The notes beneath the pieces are model-generated. The model worked only from the letters and a program-made list of their open reading frames with translations, was not told the origin of the DNA and did not search any database. 64,000 nt of DNA from JAFAGX01 sp035622175 (GTDB taxonomy: Bacteria > Acidobacteriota > Terriglobia > Terriglobales > Acidobacteriaceae), in assembly GCA_035622175.1 (NCBI GenBank), contig DASPVV010000145.1, forward strand, positions 22,949-86,948. The letters run 5' to 3'. A program made the position numbers and the translations under genes. Of the stretch, positions 1-7,302 are shown piece after piece (positions within the stretch are counted from its first letter, which is position 1; the number at the start of each line of letters is the position of its first letter).

Positions 1-614
1 GCCCGCAGATTCTGCACCACGCCTTGCGACACCAGCAGCAAGGATCCCACCACACAGAAGGGCAAGAGCACCCAAAGACAAGCGCGCACCAGGTCTACCC
101 AGAAGTTGCCGATGGTCTCGGTCTGACGGCGAGCGATGCCGCGAATGAAGGCGATCGCGAGCGCGATTCCGACCCCGGCGGACACGAAGTTGTGATAAGC
201 CAGCCCCGCCATCTGAGTGAAATAGCTCATCGTGGTTTCGCCGGAATAGTTCTGCCAGTTGGTGTTCGTGGTAAAGGACGCAGCCGTATTGAAAGCCAGA
301 GAAGCCGGGCTGACTGCCCCAAACTTCTGCGGATTCAAGGGCAGCCAACCCTGAACGCGCTCGACGAAGTACAGCACCAACATCGAAACCAAGCTGAACA
401 AGAGCATGGAGACGGCATACTCCGTCCAGCGCATCTCGTGATCTTCCTCGACTCCGGTCAGGCGATAGAGCAACTTCTCGAGCGGCCGCAATACGGGGTC
501 GAGAAGCGTCCGTTCCCGGCTGAAAACGCGCGCCATGTAGACGCCCATGGGCTTGGTCACGACGAAGACCAGGGCGAGAAAGAATAGGATTTGCAACCAT
601 CCGTTGGCTGTCAT
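1..614 (-). CDS. kdpA: Potassium-transporting ATPase subunit KdpA (N-terminal part, cut by window edge)
   Basis: This is the K+-binding and translocating membrane subunit of the high-affinity KdpFABC P-type ATPase. Reading from the ATG at 614, about 204 residues are visible. They begin MTANGWLQILFFLALVFVVT, a first membrane helix, followed by the KdpA-typical block ending VEEDHEMRWTEYAVSML and a filter-like segment with NTAASFTTNTNWQ and GETTMSYFTQMAGLAYHNF. The rest of the gene, and presumably kdpB and kdpC, lie beyond the left edge. Only one base separates it from the kdpF stop, and the ribosome binding site (GGAGAAG) lies inside the end of kdpF, so the two are translationally linked. Family assignment is very secure. 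Confidence 0.95.
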   Translation of the reverse strand, partial: MTANGWLQILFFLALVFVVTKPMGVYMARVFSRERTLLDPVLRPLEKLLYRLTGVEEDHEMRWTEYAVSMLLFSLVSMLVLYFVERVQGWLPLNPQKFGAVSPASLAFNTAASFTTNTNWQNYSGETTMSYFTQMAGLAYHNFVSAGVGIALAIAFIRGIARRQTETIGNFWVDLVRACLWVLLPFCVVGSLLLVSQGVVQNLR

Positions 615-615
615 C

Positions 616-705
616 TCAGAACTTCTCCGGACGCAAGAGTGCGTAAAACAGATAAACCGCGGTTAACCCGCTCACAATGAGCATGATGATGGACTCCGCG
701 CTCAT
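616..705 (-). CDS. kdpF: KdpF, 29-aa stabilising subunit of the Kdp ATPase
   Basis: A single-helix microprotein of 29 residues that starts MSAESIIMLIVSG and ends LLRPEKF. The closing PEKF motif and the length are diagnostic of KdpF, which stabilises the KdpABC complex in the membrane. A strong ribosome binding site (GAGGAGGG) precedes the ATG at 705. It sits directly upstream of kdpA, as in other kdp operons. Confidence 0.93.
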   Translation of the reverse strand: MSAESIIMLIVSGLTAVYLFYALLRPEKF

Positions 706-715
706 GGCACCCTCC

Positions 716-805
716 TCACTTCACCCGCTCGCAGAATTGCACATAGGCGATCGACAGCAGAAAAAAAGCGACCGTAAGCAGCACATAGAGCAAATCTTCG
801 ATCAT
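716..805 (-). CDS. 29-aa single-helix membrane microprotein upstream of kdpF
   Basis: This reading frame encodes 29 residues: MIEDLLYVLL, a hydrophobic stretch (TVAFFLLSIAYVQF) and a charged tail CERVK. The ATG at 805 has a good ribosome binding site (GAGGAG, 7 nt upstream), and the stop lies 10 nt before the kdpF start. It has the same size as KdpF and is also one membrane helix with a positively charged end, but it lacks the PEKF signature and has an internal Cys. Position and ribosome binding site argue that it is translated as part of the kdp operon. Its role is unknown; a second accessory subunit of the Kdp complex is an inference. Confidence 0.75.
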   Translation of the reverse strand: MIEDLLYVLLTVAFFLLSIAYVQFCERVK

Positions 806-866
806 AAGTCTCCTCGATCCATTCTGCCGATATTCCGGCCCTCGGCCCGGCCGCCGGTTGCGACCA

Positions 867-2543
867 TCAGAACTTGACGAGTATGGCCAGGTTCAGCCGG
901 TTCTCATCCCGGCGGAGATCGGGATACCAGCCCGGCACAAACGAACCCGGCTCTCCCGTATTGCCCCCGGGCGGGGTGATGCCGCCGCGTCCGGTGAAGT
1001 ACGGGACATTCGCCTCTCGGTGGTTATATTCCCAGCGAAAGGTGATGTACTGGCTGGGCATGTAATCAAAGGTTGCGGTAGAATCCCACGCCTTGAACGG
1101 ATCTCCCGGGTTTTCCTGGAAGTACGGGGTTCCGGAAATGGCCGTCGCACCGTTGATCGGGGGCAGCAGCACCAAGTAGCGTCCCGGGTTGTTGATCTTT
1201 CCGCCCCCGAGCGTAAAGCCAAACAGATCTCGGTGGAACCACAGCCGGTTGTAGATCATGTAACCCAAGAAGCTCTGCTTGGGAGCGAGGACCCGCTGGC
1301 CGGCGACGATTTGGTAAGAATTCGTGTCACAGCTCACACCGCCTCCATGTTCACATCCCGCATCCCCGGTCAGAGAGAAGGCAGCCTTGTCCAGAAACAT
1401 CTCGGGGTGGTCATAGTATTTAACCTCGAGACTGTCGTCGGTGTGGTAGCGGATGCGGTTCGGGATGCCGAGGTCATCGGCGCCCAGCAGGTACTGATTC
1501 CCCAGCAGGGAAATGGACCCGTTCGGCCGCCACAGGATCTGCGCCCCTACGCCCGGCCGGTGGTTGAACCGCCCGTAGGACTGCCACCCGTTAATCAGCC
1601 AAGGTTCTATCTTAAGATGCTCGGTAGGAAAGACCTGCACCCGCATGCCATTGAAGAACCAAGGCGTATTCGAAGAAACGTAGGATGGCTGGTAGGCCCA
1701 GTTGTCAAAGTTGTAGTAGCTGAACAGGCCAATGTAGGACATGAAAATCCCGGCATCGATGTTGATTCCGTGCAGGGCATTGATGTGATACCCGCCATAG
1801 GCTTCCGAAACGTAGCGGTAGGCTGTATCGAGATCCCACTGGCCGCGGCCCGGGCTGGCATCGTTGCGCGGGGTGGTTTCCGAATACATGCCGAATTGGG
1901 TCATCAAGCGGGCGCGCACGTTGTCATAGTGGAAGTCGCCGCCCACGCCGAGTTGCGCCACTTGGAACTCGTAGGCGCGAAAGACCTCGCTCGATCCGCC
2001 AATGCTGTCGTCGGCGGGATGATTGAAGTCTACGATGTACGACAAGTCGGTCCGGATCTCCGGGGTGAAAAACTTGCTGTCGAACGCCGGGGTTTTGGTG
2101 CGCGCATTGCCGTTCAGCCAGGTAAAGTCACCGAAGGCAAACGGTTCCGCTTTTGCCGTTTTTGTCGGAGGAGGCGGCTGCGCCTCGCTTTGAGCAGGTG
2201 GCGTCACCACGTCGGAAACCGCGACGGGCAGGGTTGGCGGCAGACTCGCCTTGGCGGTGTCAACCACGCTCGGCGGCGGGTCTGCGGCTTCGCGCTGCTT
2301 CAGTTCTGTCTCCAATTGCTCGATGCGGGCGCGCATTCTCTCGAGCTCTTCGAGAATCCGCGCGTTTCCCTCCGGGATAGGGTTGTTGTCTTGGGCGGTC
2401 TGATGGCCGGCGCCTTCGACCGAGGTGGGCAGCAGGTTCGTCCCGCCGCTCGTGGTCTGCCCCAGACTGGGGGCTCGACTGGTTAGAAGAACAGTTAAGA
2501 GTACCAGGAGCCCGCGGCACGGCATGACTCGAACTGATCGCAT
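867..2543 (-). CDS. Outer-membrane beta-barrel porin (OmpL/BBP2-like) in the kdp operon
   Basis: A 558-aa exported protein. I start at the ATG at 2543 because it has a GAGAAGG site 6-7 nt upstream and opens a clear signal peptide (MRSVRVMPCRGLLVLLTVLL, cleavage near SLGQ); longer in-frame starts would bury it. After the signal comes a coiled-coil segment (ILEELERMRARIEQLETELKQRE), a Pro-rich linker (PPPPTKTAKAEP), and then a long beta-barrel region rich in alternating aromatic and polar residues, closing with LNLAILVKF and a C-terminal Phe as in outer-membrane proteins. The coiled coil plus barrel architecture matches putative beta-barrel porin-2 proteins. It lies between the 83-aa gene and the kdp microproteins on the same strand, so it may let K+ cross the outer membrane; that role is inferred. 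Confidence 0.82.
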   Translation of the reverse strand: MRSVRVMPCRGLLVLLTVLLTSRAPSLGQTTSGGTNLLPTSVEGAGHQTAQDNNPIPEGNARILEELERMRARIEQLETELKQREAADPPPSVVDTAKASLPPTLPVAVSDVVTPPAQSEAQPPPPTKTAKAEPFAFGDFTWLNGNARTKTPAFDSKFFTPEIRTDLSYIVDFNHPADDSIGGSSEVFRAYEFQVAQLGVGGDFHYDNVRARLMTQFGMYSETTPRNDASPGRGQWDLDTAYRYVSEAYGGYHINALHGINIDAGIFMSYIGLFSYYNFDNWAYQPSYVSSNTPWFFNGMRVQVFPTEHLKIEPWLINGWQSYGRFNHRPGVGAQILWRPNGSISLLGNQYLLGADDLGIPNRIRYHTDDSLEVKYYDHPEMFLDKAAFSLTGDAGCEHGGGVSCDTNSYQIVAGQRVLAPKQSFLGYMIYNRLWFHRDLFGFTLGGGKINNPGRYLVLLPPINGATAISGTPYFQENPGDPFKAWDSTATFDYMPSQYITFRWEYNHREANVPYFTGRGGITPPGGNTGEPGSFVPGWYPDLRRDENRLNLAILVKF

Positions 2544-2808
2544 CGCTTGCCTTCTCAAGCACTGCCTCGCTTTCCGGCCGGAATTCCCTCTTGTCGGCCA
2601 TTTCAAAATAGTCTTGAGGAACACCCGTTGGCGGCGCCCACCCCACTCTCGATCGAAACGCGGGTCGCGTCATCACTCGCAGCACAGGGCGTGCAACGAG
2701 TCGGCTTCGCCTGCTACTGACCACGAAGTCGGAACACGGCGGTAGGCGACGCATGGTTCGGTGCGGAGATCGTATCGGCCGGGGCCGACGACAGCGAATC
2801 GTCCCGGT

Positions 2809-3060
2809 CTAGCAACCCCATTCGGCTTCACCCGGCTCTGCGAAATAGCTTCGGGAATCTTCCCTTCCGCCGCCGGTAGCGGATAATTCCAATACAGCCA
2901 GGCGGGCCGCAGCGATCAGACGACTTTTCTCTGGCTGCGGCATTTCCTCCCACGCTTCCCCGCTGGGTGTGCCCGAGCAGCCAAAATCCGGCGCCAGGGC
3001 CCGTTGATAATGATGCAAGAGTTCTGCTAATTGTTCGGCGGATACTTCGTGGATCGACAT
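2809..3060 (-). CDS. Conserved-looking 83-aa hypothetical protein
   Basis: Starting at the ATG at 3060, preceded by AAAGGA about 9 nt upstream, this gives 83 residues beginning MSIHEVSAEQLAELLHHYQR. It is predicted to be mostly helical and soluble, with a run EEMPQPEKSRLIAAARLAVLEL followed by a polar Gly/Ser/Glu tail ending EWGC. An upstream in-frame start exists at 3105 but adds a low-complexity leader with no ribosome site. It sits between the kdpD-like gene and the porin, just downstream of the phased repeat array. No function is recognised; a cytoplasmic accessory or regulatory protein of the kdp locus is a guess from position. Confidence 0.6.
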   Translation of the reverse strand: MSIHEVSAEQLAELLHHYQRALAPDFGCSGTPSGEAWEEMPQPEKSRLIAAARLAVLELSATGGGREDSRSYFAEPGEAEWGC

Positions 3061-3392
3061 CAAACCCTGTCCTTTCTCGATCGCCCTGGCTCCGATTGCA
3101 CGCACGCAGGTTAGTTCCGTCGGGCTCGACCACCGGAGCCAGGGGTGCTTAGATCATTGGACAGGAAGAAGTGTAAATTTCGAATAAAAGGTTCATAAAG
3201 AGTTCGTAAACGTTCCGCCGCAGTTACGAACTCTCCTTGGCGGGATGGAGAGCTGCCGTGAGGGTAGAGAAATACCGGCGGGGAGAACACCCAGGGGAGC
3301 GGCTCGAGACAAACGCTCGATCTTGCGCGGGTGAGAATCTGGCTGCTCTGCCTTGGGTCGTCGGCCGAGAATGTCACCTCTTGCCATGCGCC
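3061..3392. other. Intergenic region with the likely kdp operon promoter
   Basis: 332 bp between the kdpD-like gene and the 83-aa gene, both on the minus strand. It contains the four-copy phased repeat described at 3173-3210. On the minus strand the last repeat (TTTACA) could double as a -35 element, but the matching -10 is weak. I see no other gene. Confidence 0.5.
3173..3210 (-). promoter_or_regulatory. Four-copy 11-bp-phased TTTAY array, probable OmpR/KdpE-family operator
   Basis: On the plus strand the 5-mers GTAAA, ATAAA, ATAAA and GTAAA start at 3173, 3184, 3195 and 3206, exactly 11 bp apart; in the sense of the downstream minus-strand genes they read TTTAY-N6 four times. Direct repeats of 11 bp are the classic binding pattern of OmpR/PhoB/KdpE winged-helix regulators, which dock head-to-tail one helical turn apart. 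The array lies about 110-150 bp upstream of the 83-aa gene start and hence of the porin-kdp genes. The binding protein is not identified. Confidence 0.6.
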
Positions 3393-4511
3393 TCACTTCA
3401 CCTCCTGGGTGACAATGTGAACGTCGACCGGAGGAGCATCGCGCAAGAACTTGTGGATGACAGAAAGGTACAGATACCGCCGCCATCCGCTCTGCGACGA
3501 GCGCCCGAACACCACTTGTGTGATGTGCTTCTCGCGCACGATCTTGGCGACCTCTTCGGCGACGCTCTTTCCTTTGGTGCAGACAACCTGTGCACCCAGA
3601 TTGCGAGCGAACTGCAGGTTCTGGGCCAAGGACCGTTGATTCTCCGGACTCTCGTCTACCCCGATGTCTACGTAGATTACAAACAGCTCTCCATCGATGC
3701 GTTGCGCCATGCGGCCCGCACGGGCAATCAAGTACTGGGCCGAAGGACTGGAACTGACGCCAACCGCGATCCGCTCGCGGACCCCGAGGTTCTTCCCGCC
3801 TTCCTCCTTCTCGAGGTACAACTCGAGGCTTCGGTCGACCGCCCGCGCCACTTGCTGCAACGCCAGTTCGCGCAAGGCCAGCAAGTTCGCCGGCCGAAAA
3901 AAATGTCCCAGAGCTCGCTCCGCCCGTTCGAGCGGATAGATGTCACCCCGGCGCATTCGTTTCTGCAGCGCCTCCGGCGTCAAATCCGTCAGCACGATCT
4001 CGGTCACTCTCTGCAAAACCCAGTCCGGCACCGTCTCCCGCACTTGGACACCGGTGATGCTACGGATGATCGGCACCAAGCTCTCAATGTGCTGCACGTT
4101 CATGGTGGAGAGAACGTCGATTCTCGCGTTCAGCAGTTCCATGACGTCTTCATACCGTTTCGCGTGCCTGCTGCCTTCGACATTGGTATGCGCCAGCTCA
4201 TCGACCAGTACCACGTGGGGCTTGCGGGCTAGAATTGCATCGAGGTCCATCTCATCAAAGCACGCGCCTTTGTAGTCCACGTTGCGCCGCGGGATCGTCT
4301 CCAGCTTGGAAACCAGTTCGGCGACCCCTTTCCGTCCATGGGTCTCGACCAAACCAATGACGACGTCTTCGCCACGGCTCTTCCGCCGAACTCCCTCCGC
4401 CAGCATGTTGTAGGTCTTCCCCACACCCGGGGCATAGCCCAAGAAGAGCTTGAAAATCCCTTCCTTCTGGGGACTGGCTTCTTCCAGCCACTGTTCGGGA
4501 GTCTTCGGCAT
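3393..4511 (-). CDS. kdpD: Stand-alone KdpD sensor module (KdpD domain + universal-stress domain, no kinase)
   Basis: A 372-aa protein carrying only the cytoplasmic input half of KdpD. Residues about 18-230 form the KdpD domain with Walker A GYAPGVGKT (residues 25-33) and a Walker B-like HVVLVDELAHTN. Residues about 240-370 form the universal-stress-type domain (RIAVGVSSSPSAQYLI... to VVFGRSSQSGWRRYLYLSVIHKFLRDAPPVDVHIV). It stops there: the four membrane helices, GAF segment and histidine kinase of full-length KdpD (about 900 aa) are missing, and no kinase follows. Short KdpD proteins of this type are known in cyanobacteria. The ATG at 4511 is preferred over 4520 because GAGGAG then sits 9-10 nt upstream. 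It heads the kdp gene group and probably senses K+, ATP or c-di-AMP; which kinase it talks to is unknown. Confidence 0.88.
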   Translation of the reverse strand: MPKTPEQWLEEASPQKEGIFKLFLGYAPGVGKTYNMLAEGVRRKSRGEDVVIGLVETHGRKGVAELVSKLETIPRRNVDYKGACFDEMDLDAILARKPHVVLVDELAHTNVEGSRHAKRYEDVMELLNARIDVLSTMNVQHIESLVPIIRSITGVQVRETVPDWVLQRVTEIVLTDLTPEALQKRMRRGDIYPLERAERALGHFFRPANLLALRELALQQVARAVDRSLELYLEKEEGGKNLGVRERIAVGVSSSPSAQYLIARAGRMAQRIDGELFVIYVDIGVDESPENQRSLAQNLQFARNLGAQVVCTKGKSVAEEVAKIVREKHITQVVFGRSSQSGWRRYLYLSVIHKFLRDAPPVDVHIVTQEVK

Positions 4512-4987
4512 TTCGATCATTCTCCTCGGGTGAGGGTTGGAATCTAATGCTGCCACGGGGCTTGCCTTCCTCAAGCCCGGCCTTGGCTCCGTACCGCCAT
4601 GGTAACCAGCGTCTTCAAACTGCACAATGCCATACCAAGATACATCCTCGATTGCTGCGGCGTGATGGCCCTTCTCGGGAAAGAAATGAACGATCGAGGC
4701 CTTCGATCCGGCCATGCCGTCATCGGGTTCCCGCTGAGAGACAAAGAAGCGGAGGCGGTCGGCGTGCTGGTTCCTCCCTCGGCCGGCCGGCAAGCAAGCG
4801 CCGGAGATCGCTCCCCGCGGACGGCATTCGCCAGCCGCGCCGGAGGTTGAGCGAGTCCTTGCAAGAGGATCACTCTGTTGGACTAGGAGAATATCCGCCG
4901 AAACGATTGCGGTCGGGAAGAATTGCGCAGGATTGCCGGACGGGCGGCGGGAGCTCGGTCGCGTACGGCTTAAGGTGGCGCGGGCGA
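4512..4987. other. Intergenic region upstream of the kdpD-like gene
   Basis: 476 bp. Open frames exist on both strands, including an in-frame minus extension of the KdpD-like frame up to 4793, but none has a convincing ribosome site or domain. I treat it as the leader/promoter region of the kdp genes plus the 3' flank of the DUF4397 gene. No hairpin or repeat stands out. Confidence 0.4.
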
Positions 4988-5662
4988 TCAGTTCATGTCG
5001 GTCAGAACCGCTGTCGTGTAGCCAGTAACGGCGCCGTTCAATCCAACGATGCTGTTCACCTGCCCGGAACTAAGACTCAACGCGCCGCTGTCAATCACCG
5101 CCACGGTTTGGCCGGTGGGCGTGAAATAGACCTCGTAGCTGCCTGCAGCCATCGAAAGATAGTTCGTCGCCGATTGAAAATTCAACGCAGTGACGGTCGG
5201 GCTCACGCTGTCGAGCGCTGTGCCGGGCGCAACCACGTACACATCGGCGACTCCGAGAGAAGGTGAGGCATTAATAATGCGCAGGCTGATGTTTCCCGAG
5301 GAAGGAGCGGTGGTGTTATCCGTCAGAATGATGGCGCCAATGCTTGAAGGGTAGCCCGACACCATGATCGTATACGGAGTCTTAGAGACAAGGCTGATGG
5401 TCTGATTCAGGAGGGGAGACGTCGCCCCCGGCACTTCGACCTCCATGGTTCCCGAGCCCGAAGTTACCGACGCGTAGTTCGACGCGGTCCCATAGGAAAC
5501 GTTCGTGGCGAACGTGTCGCTGTTGATCATGCCATTGAGCGTTGCCTCGCCCGGTGAGGCATTCAATAAGCGTGCTTGAGCGCTGCCGGTGCTGTTGCAT
5601 CCCAAAGCAGGCCAGACGATCGCGATGATGACGGCAGGAAGAAAGTGGAAGACTCGATTCAC
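4988..5662 (-). CDS. DUF4397-type lipoprotein
   Basis: A 224-aa predicted lipoprotein. The signal peptide MNRVFHFLPAVIIAIVWPAL ends in lipobox ALGC, so Cys22 would be acylated. The mature part shows two beta-sandwich repeats characteristic of DUF4397: ARLLNASPGEATLNGMIN and LRIINASPSLGVADVYVV, each followed by a YTIMVSG or YEVYFTPTG strand motif. The start is a GTG at 5662 with GGGAGGG about 9 nt upstream. The protein probably sits on the membrane facing the periplasm or the surface; the family's biochemical role is not established. It is transcribed alone, divergently from the efflux operon. Confidence 0.82.
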   Translation of the reverse strand: MNRVFHFLPAVIIAIVWPALGCNSTGSAQARLLNASPGEATLNGMINSDTFATNVSYGTASNYASVTSGSGTMEVEVPGATSPLLNQTISLVSKTPYTIMVSGYPSSIGAIILTDNTTAPSSGNISLRIINASPSLGVADVYVVAPGTALDSVSPTVTALNFQSATNYLSMAAGSYEVYFTPTGQTVAVIDSGALSLSSGQVNSIVGLNGAVTGYTTAVLTDMN

Positions 5663-6057
5663 AGACTGATCCCTCCCATCCGCCCGATCTGCGGGCGTAG
5701 GTTTTTGAAGTGAGATGCGCGCAGTCAGCCCGGAAGCAAGGACTTTTTTGAAAATCTTTGTTCCGGGTTGCTGCCTTGTTTCATCTCGGTTCGAAGCTTA
5801 GATGGAGTTGGGCGGGTACACAAGCGGGCTGACCGGCAAATTTGAATAGCCATCGGCAAAACCCGATTCGGCATCCAAGTGTGCTAATCGTCAACGATGG
5901 GAGCGCAGATTTCGTTGGCCGGAGGTGATGAGCCGCAGCGGATCGGGTTGACTAACCGGGAACCTGCCGCAACTTGGCCAGCCCCAAACGTGTTGTTCCT
6001 CGATGGACATAAATGTAAATATTTCTTTTGGTTGGCGACGATCAACCACTGCATCTC
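5663..6057. other. Divergent intergenic region between the DUF4397 gene and the efflux operon
   Basis: 395 bp that must hold the promoters of the minus-strand lipoprotein and the plus-strand efflux operon. A short plus-strand frame (5897-6094) has no ribosome site or recognisable content. No regulator gene is adjacent, and I see no strong operator. Confidence 0.35.
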
Positions 6058-7302
6058 ATGGATCAGCAAAAGCCCCCGGCCCGCCTCTCGGTAGATTACG
6101 GTGTTGCTCCCGCCCGGCCTCCCCAAAAAAGGAAGTATGGGATCTGGGTTGTCGGTCTCCTGCTCGTTTGCGTGATCTTGTATTGGGGCCTTCGCCACTC
6201 CGCCCCGCCAGCAGCAGGTCAGGCGGCAGCCGCGGGCGGGGGACGAAGAGCCGCTTTCAGCGGGCCGGTGACCCTCACCACGGCAACCGCCACTCAGGGA
6301 GACATCGGTGTCTATCTCGATGCCATCGGTACGGTCACGGCGCTCTATACCGATTCCATCACGGCGCAAGTTACCGGTGTCATTGCCGCCGTCGACTACC
6401 AGGAAGGCCAGTGGGTGCACAAAGGCGATCCTCTGATCGACATCGACCCCCGGCCCTACCAAGCGATGGTGACCGAGGCTGAGGGGCTTTTGGAGCGGGA
6501 CCAGAACCTGCTGGCACAGGCGGAAATGGATCTCGAGCGCTACCGGGAAGCTTGGGCCAAAAACGCCATCCCGCGGCAGACCCTGGAAGATCAGGAAAAA
6601 ATCGTGCTCCAGGACCGGGGGACGGTACGAAATGACGAAGGCACGCTGCGCTACAACCAGGTCCAGCTTGCCTATTGCCACATTAGCGCGCCGATCAGTG
6701 GGCGTGTCGGCCTGCGTTTGGTCGACCCCGGGAACCTGGTCACCGCCAATGCAACCACGTCCTTAGTGGTCCTCACCGAAACCCAGCCCATCACGGTTGT
6801 CGCCACCATCTCCGAGGACTACCTGGCGCAGGTGATGGCGCAGCCTCGGCACGGCCTGAACCTTCCCCTCGAGGCTTGGGATCGTACCAACCAAACCAAG
6901 CTTGGCATCGGCAAGGTGACTTCCTTCGACAATCAGATTGATACGACGACCGGAACGGTGAAGCTGCGGGCCCTGTTCGACAACGCGAAAGGTGCGCTTT
7001 ACCCCAACGAGTTCGTGAATACACGGCTGTTGGTCACAACCCTTCATGAGCAGACCTTGCTGCCGAGCTCTGCCATCCAGCACAACGGTGCCGCTGCCTT
7101 CGTCTACGTCATTCAGAATTCCCAAGCCTCCCTGCGCAGCGTGAAAACCGGTGTCTCGGACGCGGGGAAAACCGCGGTGCAGGGTGTGAAGCCGGGCGAA
7201 GTGGTGGCCGACAGCAGCTTCGAGAAGTTGCAGAACGGTTCCCAAGTGACGATTTCTGGGACTCCGCTGCCGAATTCGCCGAGCCAGGATCATTCGCCGT
7301 GA
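6058..7302 (+). CDS. RND efflux periplasmic adaptor (MdtA-type membrane fusion protein)
   Basis: A 414-aa HlyD/MdtA-family adaptor that joins the inner-membrane RND pumps to the outer-membrane channel. An N-terminal helix (IWVVGLLLVCVILYWGL) anchors it. Then come a beta-barrel/lipoyl segment (GDIGVYLDAIGTVTALYTDSI, with VDYQEGQWVHKGDPLIDIDP), a helical hairpin (about 140-190, LERYREAWAKNAIPRQTLEDQ), and the second lipoyl half with ISAPISGRVGLRLVDPGNLV. I use the ATG at 6058; an in-frame TTG at 6028 is the alternative, and neither has a strong ribosome site. Its stop overlaps the GTG of the next gene (GTGA), so translation is coupled. The substrate cannot be told from sequence. Confidence 0.92.
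   Translation: MDQQKPPARLSVDYGVAPARPPQKRKYGIWVVGLLLVCVILYWGLRHSAPPAAGQAAAAGGGRRAAFSGPVTLTTATATQGDIGVYLDAIGTVTALYTDSITAQVTGVIAAVDYQEGQWVHKGDPLIDIDPRPYQAMVTEAEGLLERDQNLLAQAEMDLERYREAWAKNAIPRQTLEDQEKIVLQDRGTVRNDEGTLRYNQVQLAYCHISAPISGRVGLRLVDPGNLVTANATTSLVVLTETQPITVVATISEDYLAQVMAQPRHGLNLPLEAWDRTNQTKLGIGKVTSFDNQIDTTTGTVKLRALFDNAKGALYPNEFVNTRLLVTTLHEQTLLPSSAIQHNGAAAFVYVIQNSQASLRSVKTGVSDAGKTAVQGVKPGEVVADSSFEKLQNGSQVTISGTPLPNSPSQDHSP

Noticed and set aside
4599..4850. Plus-strand 83-aa frame and the minus-strand extension of the KdpD-like frame in the same stretch
   Set aside because: Neither has a ribosome site or a recognisable domain; the KdpD start at 4511 is well supported.
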